This document shows positions 31,244-40,829 of a stretch of 64,000 nucleotides of DNA, one piece after another. The first letter of the stretch is position 1. Each line of letters begins with the position of its first letter. Under the pieces are notes generated by a model. That model did not search any database. It saw only the letters and a program-made list of their open reading frames with translations, and was not told the origin of the DNA. A program made the position numbers and the translations under genes. Source of the stretch: Luteibacter sp. UNC138MFCol5.1 (lineage in GTDB: Bacteria; Pseudomonadota; Gammaproteobacteria; Xanthomonadales; Rhodanobacteraceae); the NCBI RefSeq assembly GCF_900110505.1, contig NZ_FODZ01000003.1:497975-561974 (forward strand). The letters are read 5' to 3'.

Positions 31244-32085
31244 TCCGCACCACTCCCCCACGACTGCGATGTGCGCTAGTGCTCGTCGCGATCGCCAGTT
31301 CCTGCCCGGGGATCGCGCAAAGCGCCGCATCCATGACGGGTGCTACGCCGACGAGCCGCACGTCCGGTGTCGACACGTATGCGTATCAGCCTGACCGGAT
31401 CTACACGATCCGCACGGGTCTGGGCATCACCACGCAGCTCGAACTCAGTCCGAGCGAGACGATCCTCGATTACAGCAGCGGGTTCAGCACGGGCTGGGAC
31501 ATCGAGCGCCGCGGCCATGTCTTCTACGTGAAGCCGAAAAACGTCGACGTCGATACCAACCTCATGATTCGTACGGCGACGCACTCGTACATCTTCGAGC
31601 TCAAGGTCGTGGCCACCGACTGGCGAACGCTCGACCAGGCCCGACGCGAAGGCGTGCAGTACAAGGTGTCCTTCACCTACCCGCCCGACACGCGCTTCCA
31701 GCCCGAGACAAAGCCCGCACACGGAAAGCGCGCCGAAGACGCGAGCCGGCTCACCGAGACGGCCGAACTCGATACCGGCCTGGTCAAGGGCCGCGACTAC
31801 CACTTCGATTACGACTACGCGAAACGCCGCCGGACGGCGCCCTGGCTCGTGCCGAAACATGTCTACGACGATGGCCGCTTCACGTACATCCACATGCCCG
31901 ACCTGAAGCGATTCCCAACCGGAAACTTCCCCACGATCTACATGCGCGAGAAAGGCCATGGCGACGACGAGATCGTCAACACGACGATCGAAGGCAACAC
32001 GATCGTCGTGCATGGCACCTACGCCTACCTGGTGATCCGCCACGACAAGAACGTCGTCGGCCTGCGAAGGAACGCGAAAAAGTGA
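31240..32085 (+). CDS. virB9: VirB9 core-complex component, operon 1
   Basis: A 281-residue periplasmic protein with a signal peptide. The N-terminal domain (YTIRTGLGITTQLELSPSE) and C-terminal CagX/VirB9 beta-sandwich (KTAPWLV-type RRTAPWLVPKHVYDDGRFTYI) are clear. It pairs with the VirB7 DFGGRW segment. Between signal and core it carries about 15 extra residues, and there is a small insertion (KPAHGKRAEDASRLTE) that the operon 2 paralogue lacks. Overlaps virB10 by 4 nt (GTGA). Confidence 0.93.
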   Translation: MIRTTPPRLRCALVLVAIASSCPGIAQSAASMTGATPTSRTSGVDTYAYQPDRIYTIRTGLGITTQLELSPSETILDYSSGFSTGWDIERRGHVFYVKPKNVDVDTNLMIRTATHSYIFELKVVATDWRTLDQARREGVQYKVSFTYPPDTRFQPETKPAHGKRAEDASRLTETAELDTGLVKGRDYHFDYDYAKRRRTAPWLVPKHVYDDGRFTYIHMPDLKRFPTGNFPTIYMREKGHGDDEIVNTTIEGNTIVVHGTYAYLVIRHDKNVVGLRRNAKK

Positions 32086-33395
32086 AGCCGCATACCCCGA
32101 ATCCCTCCGACACCGACGACGTCGCCGCGGTCGAGCCGCCGAGCGCGAACGACGAGGCGCAGGTCCCCTTCGACAACCCGTACGCGCAGCAGCATGCGTC
32201 GACGCCTCCGGACCTCGAGCGCAACGTGCCGCGCATGACGCAGACCGAGGTCCGCGACATGAACCGCAAGGCCCTCGGGCTTCTCGCGGCCATCGTGCTC
32301 CTCCTTGCCGTCGCCGGATTCTGGCTCCTTCGGTCGGGAAGCAACTCCGACACGACGGCAGCGCGACGCGACGAGTCCGTATCGGTGCCGGAATCCCCTC
32401 TTCAGCCAGGGATCCCAGAGACGGCGCGCCCTGCAACCGGCTCCAGTGAAGGGGCCGCGTCGGCGCACGAGGGACGTCCCATTCCCCTGGTTCCCGAGAC
32501 GAGGTCGCGGCGCGCCGGCGCGATCGACGAACGCGCTCCGTCCCGCGATCGCGGCGGATCGCCCCAGACCGACGCGCCCGCGCCACGACCGCAAGGCCCG
32601 ACGCTCGTCGAGCGACGCATCGCGGCCGCTCAGGCCGGGAGCGCGCTGGGTACGGGCGACGCCGGACCAGCGGCACCCCCGGCGTTCCAGATGCCGAACC
32701 TCCCCGTGGTCGCGGCGGCATCGTCCGGCGACCTCAGCGAGATCCCGCCCAACGTGGCGTACAAAGCGAAGCCCCTGGCCGACGTGTCAAGCGCGGCGTC
32801 GTTGACGCACCCCGACACGCTGATGATGCGCGGCACTTACATCCGCTGCGTCCTTGAAACCCGCATCGTCACGGACCAGCCAGGCTTCACGTCCTGCGTC
32901 GTCACCGAGCCGGTGTATTCGTTCTCCGGCAAGCGCATGCTGCTGCCTAAGGGCTCGAAGGTGCTCGGCAAGTACGAGATGGAACCGAACGGCCCGCGCG
33001 TGGCCGTGATCTGGGATCGCATCGTCACGCCGACCGGCATCGACGTGAACATGGCCAGCCCGGGTGTCGACACCCTGGGTGGCGCCGGCCACCCCGGACA
33101 CTATGCCGCTCATTGGGGCAGTCGCATCGGCGCCGCCATGCTCATCAGCCTCATGAGCGACGCGTTCAAGTACGCGGCCGCCGAACACGGGCCGCGACAA
33201 ACCACCATCACCAACGGTGTCGTGACCGAAACCCCGTTCGAGAGCAACACGGCCGACACGATCCAGGAGCTCGCGAAGCAGGCCGTGCGGCGGCAGGCGA
33301 ATCGCCCCGCCACCGTCACGATCAACCAGGGCACCGTCCTGGCGGTCTACGTCGCCAAGGATGTCGACTTCGCGGGCGTGGTGGCGCGCTACTGA
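32082..33395 (+). CDS. virB10: VirB10 channel protein, operon 1
   Basis: A 437-residue protein spanning both membranes: cytoplasmic N-terminus, inner-membrane helix at residues 65-84, a Pro/Ala/Arg-rich periplasmic stretch, and a TrbI/VirB10 beta-barrel domain (GTYIRCVLETRIVTDQPGF, KRMLLPKGSKVLGKYE, WDRIVTPTGIDVNM) with the outer-membrane antenna near SRIGAAMLISLMSDAFK. It forms the channel pore of the core complex. GTG start overlapping the virB9 stop. Confidence 0.93.
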   Translation: MKPHTPNPSDTDDVAAVEPPSANDEAQVPFDNPYAQQHASTPPDLERNVPRMTQTEVRDMNRKALGLLAAIVLLLAVAGFWLLRSGSNSDTTAARRDESVSVPESPLQPGIPETARPATGSSEGAASAHEGRPIPLVPETRSRRAGAIDERAPSRDRGGSPQTDAPAPRPQGPTLVERRIAAAQAGSALGTGDAGPAAPPAFQMPNLPVVAAASSGDLSEIPPNVAYKAKPLADVSSAASLTHPDTLMMRGTYIRCVLETRIVTDQPGFTSCVVTEPVYSFSGKRMLLPKGSKVLGKYEMEPNGPRVAVIWDRIVTPTGIDVNMASPGVDTLGGAGHPGHYAAHWGSRIGAAMLISLMSDAFKYAAAEHGPRQTTITNGVVTETPFESNTADTIQELAKQAVRRQANRPATVTINQGTVLAVYVAKDVDFAGVVARY

Positions 33396-33396
33396 C

Positions 33397-34467
33397 ATGG
33401 ATGGCCAGACGCACGCCACCATCGCCCGCGGTTTCCTTGATTACCAGTACGAGGTGCTCGGCATCGCGCCGTTCCTCGCTTCCCCCGACGTGACCGAAAT
33501 CTGCATCAACCGTCCCGGCGAGCTCTATCTCGAGCGCCGCGGTGGGTGGCAGCGCGTGGAGGTACCGTCCCTCACGTACGACCGCGCGCGTCAGTTCTGC
33601 ACCGCGGTTGTGAACGAAACGAACACCGGGCAACGCATCACCGATGTCGATCCGGTGGTGTCGCTGACGTTCCCCACCGGCCAACGCGCCCAGTTCGTCC
33701 TGCCGCCGGCGTGCGAAGCCGGCCGCGTATCGATCACCATCCGACTGCCTTCGCGGCAGTCGCGCTCGCTCGATCAATACCAGGCCGACGGCTTTTTCGA
33801 GCAGATCCTCGAAGGTGGACCCACTATCGACGCGGCCGACGAGGAACTGCTGCGACTTCGCGCGGAGCGGCGCTACGCCGAATTCTTCAGGCGAGCCGTG
33901 CTCGCCAAGAAGAACATCGTCGTGGCCGGAGCCACCGGTAGCGGCAAGACCACGTTCATGAAGTCGCTTGTCAGCCACATTCCCCACGAGGAACGGCTGG
34001 TGTCGATCGAAGACGCGCGCGAGCTGTTCCTCGACCAGCCCAACGTCGTGCACCTGCTCTATTCCAAGGGCGGGCAGAGCGCCGCCAACGTCACGGCGAA
34101 GAGCTGCATGGAAGCCTGCCTGCGCATGAAGCCCGACCGCATCATTCTGGCCGAGCTGCGAGGCGACGAGTCGTTCTACTTCATCCGCAATTGCGCGTCG
34201 GGCCACCCCGGCTCCATCACCAGCTGCCATGCGGGCAGCGTCAGCCAGACATGGGACCAGCTCGCGCTCATGGTCAAGGCGTCGACCGAAGGCGCCGGAC
34301 TGGAGTTCGCCACCATTAAGCGCCTGCTAATGCTCACGATCGACATCGTCGTACACATCAGCGCGCACGCGGGCAACCGCCGCATCACGGGTATCGACTT
34401 CGACCCCTGGCGTACTCTCGGCGTCGAGCCGGCCGCCGAATCGTCCACGACGGGAGCCACGCCATGA
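33397..34467 (+). CDS. virB11: VirB11 ATPase, operon 1
   Basis: A 356-residue hexameric traffic ATPase of the PulE/VirB11 family, working on the cytoplasmic side of the inner membrane. Walker A is GATGSGKTT (residues 178-186), the Asp box is RLVSIEDAREL, Walker B is RIILAELRGDE, and the His box is GHPGSITSCHAGS. All are intact. ATG 33397 sits 1 nt after the virB10 stop and is preferred over a longer in-frame start inside virB10. Overlaps virB1 by 4 nt. Confidence 0.95.
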   Translation: MDGQTHATIARGFLDYQYEVLGIAPFLASPDVTEICINRPGELYLERRGGWQRVEVPSLTYDRARQFCTAVVNETNTGQRITDVDPVVSLTFPTGQRAQFVLPPACEAGRVSITIRLPSRQSRSLDQYQADGFFEQILEGGPTIDAADEELLRLRAERRYAEFFRRAVLAKKNIVVAGATGSGKTTFMKSLVSHIPHEERLVSIEDARELFLDQPNVVHLLYSKGGQSAANVTAKSCMEACLRMKPDRIILAELRGDESFYFIRNCASGHPGSITSCHAGSVSQTWDQLALMVKASTEGAGLEFATIKRLLMLTIDIVVHISAHAGNRRITGIDFDPWRTLGVEPAAESSTTGATP

Positions 34468-35126
34468 TCGCGCCCATCGACATGGCCGCCTGTCCCGACC
34501 TCGCCGTGCCACACGCGGTCATGCAGCATGTCGTCGCCGTCGAGTCGGGCCGGAATCCGTTCGCCATCGGTGTCGTCGGCCGTCGTCTCGAGCGCCAGCC
34601 CGCAACGCTCGACGAGGCCGTGGCGACGGCGCGCATGCTCGAGCGCGAGGGTTTCAACTATTCACTCGGACTGGCCCAGGTGAACCGTAGCAACCTGCGC
34701 AAGTTCGGGCTCGACGACTACGACGTCGCCTTCGATCCCTGCCGCAACCTTGCCGCCGGTGCCCGCATCCTCGCCGAGTGCCGCGATCGCGCCGGCGGCG
34801 ATTGGGGCAAGGCGTTCAGCTGCTACTACTCCGGCAACTTCCGCACGGGCTTCGAGCACGGCTACGTCCAGCGCGTTTTCGCCGCGATGGGCCGGGCCTG
34901 GGATCCTTCCCGGCCACCGGCAGCGGCGATGCCGGCCGGGACGCGGTTCGAGGCGACGGCGACGCCATCCCTCGACACAGATGCCGGCACGCGCACGCGC
35001 GCTTTCGTACCCATGGTACGCGGACCGGCGGAGCCCCCTCCGGCCGCCACGAGCACACCGCGCGAACCCGCCGCCGATCCCAAACCGGCCGTGCCCGGCG
35101 CATCGGATCCCGCATTCGTTTTCTGA
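34464..35126 (+). CDS. virB1: VirB1 lytic transglycosylase, operon 1
   Basis: A 220-residue SLT-fold peptidoglycan lyase that opens the wall for T4SS assembly. The catalytic Glu is E27 in VVAVESGRNPFAIGVV, with the family motifs NYSLGLAQVN and CYYSGNF. No signal peptide is visible, as for the operon 2 copy. After residue 150 the protein is a Pro/Ala-rich tail ending in AFVF. The identical last residues FVF occur in the paralogue, whose tail is twice as long. Confidence 0.9.
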   Translation: MIAPIDMAACPDLAVPHAVMQHVVAVESGRNPFAIGVVGRRLERQPATLDEAVATARMLEREGFNYSLGLAQVNRSNLRKFGLDDYDVAFDPCRNLAAGARILAECRDRAGGDWGKAFSCYYSGNFRTGFEHGYVQRVFAAMGRAWDPSRPPAAAMPAGTRFEATATPSLDTDAGTRTRAFVPMVRGPAEPPPAATSTPREPAADPKPAVPGASDPAFVF

Positions 35127-35162
35127 CCGTTTCCCTCAGCCCCAAGCGACAAGGAGTTCCAC

Positions 35163-35588
35163 ATGTTGCATTCCAACGCCCCGCATCCTTCCGTATCCGC
35201 GGCCCGAAGCCTCCAGCGCGCGGTAGGTCTCGCGGCCCTGGCCACCGTCCTCCTGATGCCGGGGCTCGCGCTGGCCCAGATCGGCGAAGCCGGCGAGAAA
35301 GTCTGCGGGTTCTTCGAGAACATCAATGCGCTGCTCAATGCGGCATCCGTGGTCGTCGTGACCATCTCCGTGATCTTCTCGGGTTACCAGATCGCCTTCG
35401 CGCACAAGCGCATCGCAGACGTCGCATCTCCGCTGATCGGCGGTGTACTCATCGGTGCGGCGGCGCAGGTGGCGAAGATGGTCGTCGGCGAAGGCGGCAG
35501 CAGTGGCACCAAGGCGTGTTCGCCGAGCGGCGCCTTCCTGATGGACGCCGTCGACGCCGCGATACGGCTGCTGGCCTTCCATGCGTAA
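35163..35588 (+). CDS. virB2: VirB2 pilin, operon 1
   Basis: A 141-residue major pilin precursor. A long signal peptide ends at about residue 38 (ALA), then the mature pilin has KVCGFFENINALLNAA and two hydrophobic helices (VVVVTISVIFSGYQIAFA and the GGVLIGAAAQVAKMVV region) separated by a basic loop. Two cysteines may pair. An AAGGAG ribosome site is 6 nt upstream. Overlaps virB3 by 8 nt. Confidence 0.92.
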   Translation: MLHSNAPHPSVSAARSLQRAVGLAALATVLLMPGLALAQIGEAGEKVCGFFENINALLNAASVVVVTISVIFSGYQIAFAHKRIADVASPLIGGVLIGAAAQVAKMVVGEGGSSGTKACSPSGAFLMDAVDAAIRLLAFHA

Positions 35589-35892
35589 GGACGCCCTCTT
35601 CCGCGGCTGCACGCGCCCGCCCATGTTCATGGGCGTGCCGTACATCCCGTTCTTCCTGGGCGCGGGAACCTGTCTGCTGCTGGCCATGTATTTCAACTTC
35701 TGGCTCCTGCTGCTGATGCCGCCGGTGATCCTCGCGATGCGACAGATGGCACGGCGCGACGAGATGATCTTTCGGCTTCTCGCCCTCCGCCTCAGCTTCC
35801 GCACCCGGGTCCGCAACGTGTCCGCTCACGACGGCGCCTGGGCCTTCACGCCGAACGCCTACCGCGACGCGGCCCGGACACAGCGCCGGTAA
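35581..35892 (+). CDS. virB3: VirB3 inner-membrane protein, operon 1
   Basis: A 103-residue VirB3 with the conserved LFRGCTRPPMFMGVPYIPFF opening, then a hydrophobic segment (GTCLLLAMYFNFWLLLLMPPV split by the motif end) and the RQMARRDEMIFRLLALRL stretch. It anchors the VirB4 ATPase. Followed by a short hairpin before virB4. Confidence 0.92.
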   Translation: MRKDALFRGCTRPPMFMGVPYIPFFLGAGTCLLLAMYFNFWLLLLMPPVILAMRQMARRDEMIFRLLALRLSFRTRVRNVSAHDGAWAFTPNAYRDAARTQRR

Positions 35893-35899
35893 ACCCGAT

Positions 35900-35922
35900 G
35901 CCCTGGCTCACTCAGGCAGGGC
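35900..35922 (+). promoter_or_regulatory. Intercistronic hairpin between virB3 and virB4, operon 1
   Basis: GCCCTG (35900-35905) and CAGGGC (35917-35922) can pair around an 11-nt loop in the 48-bp virB3-virB4 gap. The matching gap in operon 2 has a stronger 11-bp hairpin with the same GCCCTGG start. A role in setting transcript stoichiometry is only suggested. Confidence 0.4.
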
Positions 35923-35940
35923 GACACTCCGATCGATGCC

Positions 35941-38385
35941 ATGTTCACACCCGACGCTCCCATCGCCAGCCACATTCCCCTCTCGACCCATGTCTCCCCG
36001 ACCGTCCTCAAGACGACCGGCGGCGACTACCTGCTGACCTGGCGGCTCGCCGGCCTTCCCTTCGTCGGCCGGGAACCTTGGGAGCTGGAGCACCGGCACC
36101 TGACGTTCAATCGCATGCTGCAGATGCTGCGCGCGCCCGACTACGTGAATGTCGCCTTCTGGGTGCACGACATCCGTCGGCGACGCAGCCTTCGCCACAA
36201 GCCGACCTTCAACCAGTCGTTCAACCAACGCCTGTCCGACGGCTACTACGCGTCGCTGTCCACGCAGAAACTCATGCAAAACGAGCTCTATCTGACGATG
36301 CTCTACCGCCCCCTCGTGCACGGAAAAGCGCTCGCGGAGAAGGTCGCCGATCCGGTACGACTGCAAGCCGCGCAGGACCGTGCCATCGCGACCCTGCTCG
36401 ATCTGGCGGGTACCGTCGAAGCGGTGCTGAAGGACTACGGTCCCAACCGGCTCGGGATGTACGAGGGTCCGAACGGCTTCGTGTTCTCGGAAGTCCTGGA
36501 ACTCTTCGGGTACATCCTGAACCGCGTCCATGAGCCGGTGCCGGTGCTGAAAGCGCCAGTGCCGGATTACCTCCCGCTCTCGCGGCAGCGCTTCAGCCCT
36601 CGCTCGGGCGACTTCGTGCTCACGACGCCCCACGGCGACAACCATTTCGGCGCGATCCTGAACATCAAGGAATACGTCGACGGCACCTGGCCCGGCATCC
36701 TCAACGGCATGAAGTTCCTCGACAGCGAGTACGTGATCACGCACTCGTTCACGCCGATGGGACGCCAGGACGCCCTCAAGGCGCTCGACCGCACGAAGGG
36801 CATGATGATCTCGTCGGGGGACAAGGCGGTGAGCCAGATCGTCGAGCTGGACCACGCCATGGACCAGCTCGCCTCCGGCAATTTCGTCCTGGGCGAGTAC
36901 CACTACGGCATCGCCATCTACGCCGAGAGTCAGGAGGCGCTCGCCCAACGCCTGGCCGCGGCCAGGGCGGAGCTGTCCAACGCGGGATTCGTATCCGTCA
37001 AGGAAGACCTCGCCGTCACGGCGGCGTTCTTCGCCCAGTTCCCTGGCAACTGGAAGTACAGGACGCGGCTGGCGAACGTCAGCTCGCTCAACTTCCTTGG
37101 CCTGTCGCCGCTGCACAACTTCGCCAGCGGCAAGGCCGACATGAATCCCTGGGGCGACTGCGTCACCACGCTGCAGACCAACAACGGTCAGCCCTACCAC
37201 TTCAATTTCCACTATACGCAGCCGGGCGAGGATTCCCGGGGCGAGAAGGCGATCGCCAACACGATGGTCATCGGCAAGTCCGGCACCGGCAAGACCGCGC
37301 TCATCAACTTTCTGCTCAGCCAGGCGCAGAAGCTCGACCCGGCACCGACGATCTTCTTCTTCGACAAGGACCGGGGTGCCGAGATCTTCGTGCGCGCCTG
37401 CGGCGGCAACTACCTCGCACTGGCGAACGGCGAGCCCACGGGATTCAACCCTTTCCAGTGCGAGCGAACCGAGGCCAACGTCCAGTTCGTTGCCGACCTG
37501 GTCAAGGTGCTGGCGGGCAAACGCGAATACACCTCACGCGAGGAAGAAGACATTTTCCGCGCCGTCGAAAACATCCTCGACACCCCCATGCCGCTGCGGA
37601 ACCTGACCAACTTCCAGAAGAGCCTCCCGAACCTCGGCGACGACGGACTCTACGTCCGTCTGCGCAAGTGGACCGCCGGCCACTCCCACGGCTGGGTCTT
37701 CGACAACCCCGAGGACACCATCGATCTCAGCCGGGCCAACATCATCGGCTTCGATTACACCGACGTCATCGACAATGCCGAGGTCCGCGCGCCGGTCATC
37801 AACTACCTTCTGCACCGGCTCGAAGCCCTGATCGACGGCCGCCGACTCATCTATGTGATGGACGAGTTCTGGAAGATCCTCGACGGCGGCGGCGGCCTCA
37901 AGGAGTTCGCCAAGAACAAGCAGAAGACCATCCGCAAGCAGAACGGCCTGGGCATCTTCGCCACGCAGAGCCCCGAGGACGCCCTGGCCAGCGACATCGC
38001 GTCGTCCCTGATCGAGCAGACGGCGACGATGATCCTGCTCCCGAACCCCAACGCCAGCCGCGAGGACTACGTGGACGGCCTGAAGCTCACCGAGGCCGAG
38101 TACAAGGTGGTCGTCGGGCTCGGCGAGCGCTCACGCAGCTTCTTCGTGAAGCAGGGCCAGTGCTCCGCGGTCTGCCAGCTCAACCTGCGCGGCCTGGACG
38201 ACGAGCTCGCGGTCATCTCGGCATCGACCGACAACATCGACGTCATGCATCGCGTGCTCGACGAAGCCGCCGCCGCCCATGGCTCGACCCCCAGCGCGCT
38301 GATGCCCGAGCAATGGCTGCCCCGGTTCTACGCCGAGCGCAAGGGCAGCGGAAAGCACGACGCTGCGCCGAAACGCGCCATCTGA
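35941..38385 (+). CDS. virB4: VirB4 ATPase, operon 1
   Basis: An 814-residue T4SS ATPase. N-terminal domain from PLSTHVSPTVLKTTGGDY, then a RecA-like ATPase domain with Walker A GKSGTGKT (residues 445-452), FFFDKDRGAEIF, Walker B LIYVMDEFWKIL and ATQSPEDALAS. It drives pilus assembly and substrate transfer at the inner membrane. Sequence is very close to the operon 2 copy over its whole length, with the Walker A at the identical residue number. Confidence 0.96.
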   Translation: MFTPDAPIASHIPLSTHVSPTVLKTTGGDYLLTWRLAGLPFVGREPWELEHRHLTFNRMLQMLRAPDYVNVAFWVHDIRRRRSLRHKPTFNQSFNQRLSDGYYASLSTQKLMQNELYLTMLYRPLVHGKALAEKVADPVRLQAAQDRAIATLLDLAGTVEAVLKDYGPNRLGMYEGPNGFVFSEVLELFGYILNRVHEPVPVLKAPVPDYLPLSRQRFSPRSGDFVLTTPHGDNHFGAILNIKEYVDGTWPGILNGMKFLDSEYVITHSFTPMGRQDALKALDRTKGMMISSGDKAVSQIVELDHAMDQLASGNFVLGEYHYGIAIYAESQEALAQRLAAARAELSNAGFVSVKEDLAVTAAFFAQFPGNWKYRTRLANVSSLNFLGLSPLHNFASGKADMNPWGDCVTTLQTNNGQPYHFNFHYTQPGEDSRGEKAIANTMVIGKSGTGKTALINFLLSQAQKLDPAPTIFFFDKDRGAEIFVRACGGNYLALANGEPTGFNPFQCERTEANVQFVADLVKVLAGKREYTSREEEDIFRAVENILDTPMPLRNLTNFQKSLPNLGDDGLYVRLRKWTAGHSHGWVFDNPEDTIDLSRANIIGFDYTDVIDNAEVRAPVINYLLHRLEALIDGRRLIYVMDEFWKILDGGGGLKEFAKNKQKTIRKQNGLGIFATQSPEDALASDIASSLIEQTATMILLPNPNASREDYVDGLKLTEAEYKVVVGLGERSRSFFVKQGQCSAVCQLNLRGLDDELAVISASTDNIDVMHRVLDEAAAAHGSTPSALMPEQWLPRFYAERKGSGKHDAAPKRAI

Positions 38386-38400
38386 AGCCCGAGGATACAC

Positions 38401-39228
38401 ATGGACACCAAGCCACCAACCACCCCGACGCCCCGTTCCGGATACCGTCGGCGACTCACACGGATGGCGCTCGCCGCGTGCCTGGCCGCGAGCCTTGCCG
38501 TCCGCAGTCCCGAGGCCGCCGCGCAGTGGATCGTCAACGACCCGGCGGCGATCGTCACGGCGATAACGGAGCACGTGCGGGAAGCGGCGCGATGGATCGA
38601 AACCGCCAAGCACTATGCCGAAACCGTCCAGCACTACGCCCAGACAACGAAGCACTTCCTGCAGCAGGTCGAGTTCTGGAAGGAACAGCTCGTCAAGCTG
38701 AAGGGGCTCAAACTCGAGCTCTTCAAATCGGAATACGAGTTCAAGCGCATCGCGGAAGACGTCGGCGTCGCGGAAGCGTGCCAGGGCGCCACCGGCGGCA
38801 GCCTCGACATCAAGTCGATCCTCAGCGCTCTCGCGTCCGATCTGAGCGGCGACATCGTCTCGCAGCAGAAACAGATCTGCGTCGCCATGGTCAGGGCGAA
38901 AAACCTGAAATACAACATGACGGTCGACTACTTCGACTTCGTGAAGAGGTCCACCGCCGATCTCGTCGACGTGCACACCACACGACTCGAGAAGGTGACC
39001 CAGTCACTGGCTGACCTGAACTCGGTGCTCACCGATACGCAGCGCTACTCGTCCAACCTCGAAAACGCCCGGGCTCAATGGGAGACCAACATGAAGCAGC
39101 AGGAAACGATTCTCGCCATGCTCGCGCAAAAGCAGGAGATCCTCTCCCGCCGCGCGATGAACGGCAAGCCGAGCGCATGGGGGACCCTGGTGAACACGCT
39201 GACCCTTCAGGCCGCTCTCAAACTCTGA
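38401..39228 (+). CDS. virB5: VirB5 minor pilin / adhesin, operon 1
   Basis: A 275-residue exported protein with a signal peptide ending AAAQW. The mature part is largely helical and coiled-coil-like (ARWIETAKHYAETVQHYAQ and QSLADLNSVLTDTQRYS), the plan of VirB5/TrwC-pilus tip proteins. It shares the AQWxVND junction with the operon 2 VirB5 but almost nothing after that, in contrast to the near-identity of the other components. A pilus-tip role in target contact is inferred from the family and position. Confidence 0.82.
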   Translation: MDTKPPTTPTPRSGYRRRLTRMALAACLAASLAVRSPEAAAQWIVNDPAAIVTAITEHVREAARWIETAKHYAETVQHYAQTTKHFLQQVEFWKEQLVKLKGLKLELFKSEYEFKRIAEDVGVAEACQGATGGSLDIKSILSALASDLSGDIVSQQKQICVAMVRAKNLKYNMTVDYFDFVKRSTADLVDVHTTRLEKVTQSLADLNSVLTDTQRYSSNLENARAQWETNMKQQETILAMLAQKQEILSRRAMNGKPSAWGTLVNTLTLQAALKL

Positions 39229-39252
39229 CCTCGCGAAGGAGCGCGGATCCTC

Positions 39253-40347
39253 ATGTCCAATCTGGCCGACTACGTCTATTTCCGGCTGATCTACAAATTC
39301 CTCATTGCCCAGATCGACAAGTTCAGCACCGGCCTGCTCGAACGCGCCATGGCGTGGGCAAGTTTCGCCGCGCTTACCCTGGTGACGCTGTGGATCCTCA
39401 TCCAGGGCTTCCGCATCGCGACCGGTCGATCGCGCGAATCGCTCATGGTCACGGTCATCGAACTCGGTCGTGTCGCCGTGATCGTCGCCGCCGCGAGCAC
39501 GATGGCGGTCGCCGGGACGGGCCTGCGCAACCTGCTGACGCACGACGTCGACCGGGCGGTGCACTACCTGTTCACGGGCAGCGAAGGCGATACGTCGAAG
39601 GAAATCGACCGCAACCTCGCCTACACGCAGATCGCGCTTGCCTTGCTCAACAAGGTGCAGGTCATCCCCGGCGACGACGAAATGCAGACGGCGAAAGAGC
39701 GATCGACCCTCATCGCTACCTTCGGCACCGCCAGCCCGCCCATGGTCGCCGGCGCGATGCTGCTCATCTATCACTTCGCCATGGCGCTCTTCATCGGCCT
39801 CGGCCCGATCTTCATCCTCTGCCTGATGTTCCAGCAGACCAAGGACCTGTTCAAACGCTGGTTGCTCTACGGCCTCGGCACCGTCTTCTCGATGGGCCTG
39901 CTCAGCGTGGTGGTGACGATCGTCCTCGACCTCACCGCGAGAGTCAGCGCCGCGATGTGGGCCGGCAACGCCGTCAACCAGCTCATCCTCGGCAACAACA
40001 CCGAGGGCCTGACCAGCAAAGCCATGCAGCAAGGCGGCATCGGCCTGCTCCTCACCGCCCTCATCGTCTCCGTCCCACCCATGGCCGCCGCCTTCTTCCA
40101 GGGCACGCTCGGCAGCTTCATGAGCTACTCCGCCTTCGGCGGCGGCAACAGCGGGTATGGGCCGGATGGAAGGCCGCCTGGCTCGTGGAGTGCTGCTCCC
40201 GGCTTGGGCCAGTCGAGATCACAAGGCCCTGAAGGCGAACGCGCGTCGCACGAACGCGAGACCTACAGCGCTCGCGTACCGGATAGCTCGACGCCCCCTG
40301 TAGCCGATGCCGTCAAGCGTAAGTCGTCGACTCAGAGCGAGGATTAA
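39253..40347 (+). CDS. virB6: VirB6 polytopic membrane protein, operon 1
   Basis: A 364-residue TrbL/VirB6 protein with several membrane helices, including ASFAALTLVTLWILIQGF, MLLIYHFAMALFIGLGPIFI and the last helix GGIGLLLTALIVSVPPMAAA. After FFQGTLGSFMSYSAFGGGNS (about residue 286) comes a hydrophilic Gly/Pro/Ser/Arg tail of about 75 residues. Degenerate copies of the DNA encoding this junction recur downstream between the DUF4189 genes. The tail sequence differs completely from the operon 2 tail. It forms the inner-membrane part of the channel. Confidence 0.92.
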   Translation: MSNLADYVYFRLIYKFLIAQIDKFSTGLLERAMAWASFAALTLVTLWILIQGFRIATGRSRESLMVTVIELGRVAVIVAAASTMAVAGTGLRNLLTHDVDRAVHYLFTGSEGDTSKEIDRNLAYTQIALALLNKVQVIPGDDEMQTAKERSTLIATFGTASPPMVAGAMLLIYHFAMALFIGLGPIFILCLMFQQTKDLFKRWLLYGLGTVFSMGLLSVVVTIVLDLTARVSAAMWAGNAVNQLILGNNTEGLTSKAMQQGGIGLLLTALIVSVPPMAAAFFQGTLGSFMSYSAFGGGNSGYGPDGRPPGSWSAAPGLGQSRSQGPEGERASHERETYSARVPDSSTPPVADAVKRKSSTQSED

Positions 40348-40352
40348 GTGCC

Positions 40353-40829
40353 ATGAAGAAGATAATGTTCTTACTGTTCCTCGTGTATTCCAACGAGGCA
40401 TGGTCCGAAGGTGGATGCCCTCCGGGACAATACCCTCAACGGGGTCAAGGCTGGCAGGCATGCGTGCCCGGAGAATCCGCACATGATTCGCCTCATCAGC
40501 CGTCACCGCATTGGGAACGTCGATGGGCAGCTATAGCCACCGACGGTGAAGCCGCTGCACTAGGCACTGCATCGCGCGCTCTGAGCGAAGGTATGGCGAT
40601 GAGTCAGGCACTCGAAGAGTGTCGACGAAACGGAGGAAGGTTTTGCAAGCTTCAAATCACACATGATAATGGCTGCGTCGCGATGGCCATAGGCGGCAAC
40701 ATGATGTGCTTTAGTTCTGGGCCAACCATCCCCTGGGTGGAAAAGCACGCTCTGGACAAGTGCATCGGGGCTGAAAAGAAACCGACGATTTACCACTCGT
40801 TCTGTAGCCCGCCCGAGTTGGTCCCCTGA
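40353..40829 (+). CDS. Secreted DUF4189 protein, cassette array 1
   Basis: A 158-residue protein with a signal peptide (cleavage near AWS-EGG), then a short Cys/Pro/Gly/Gln segment and a DUF4189 domain (ERRWAAIATDGEAAALGTA, ALEECRRNGGRFCKL, NGCVAMAIG) with paired cysteines. It ends in HSFCSPPELVP. It starts 5 nt after virB6-1 and is visibly less GC-rich than the T4SS genes. DUF4189 has no established function that I can name. Position beside a killing T4SS suggests a periplasmic immunity or accessory role. Confidence 0.82.
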   Translation: MKKIMFLLFLVYSNEAWSEGGCPPGQYPQRGQGWQACVPGESAHDSPHQPSPHWERRWAAIATDGEAAALGTASRALSEGMAMSQALEECRRNGGRFCKLQITHDNGCVAMAIGGNMMCFSSGPTIPWVEKHALDKCIGAEKKPTIYHSFCSPPELVP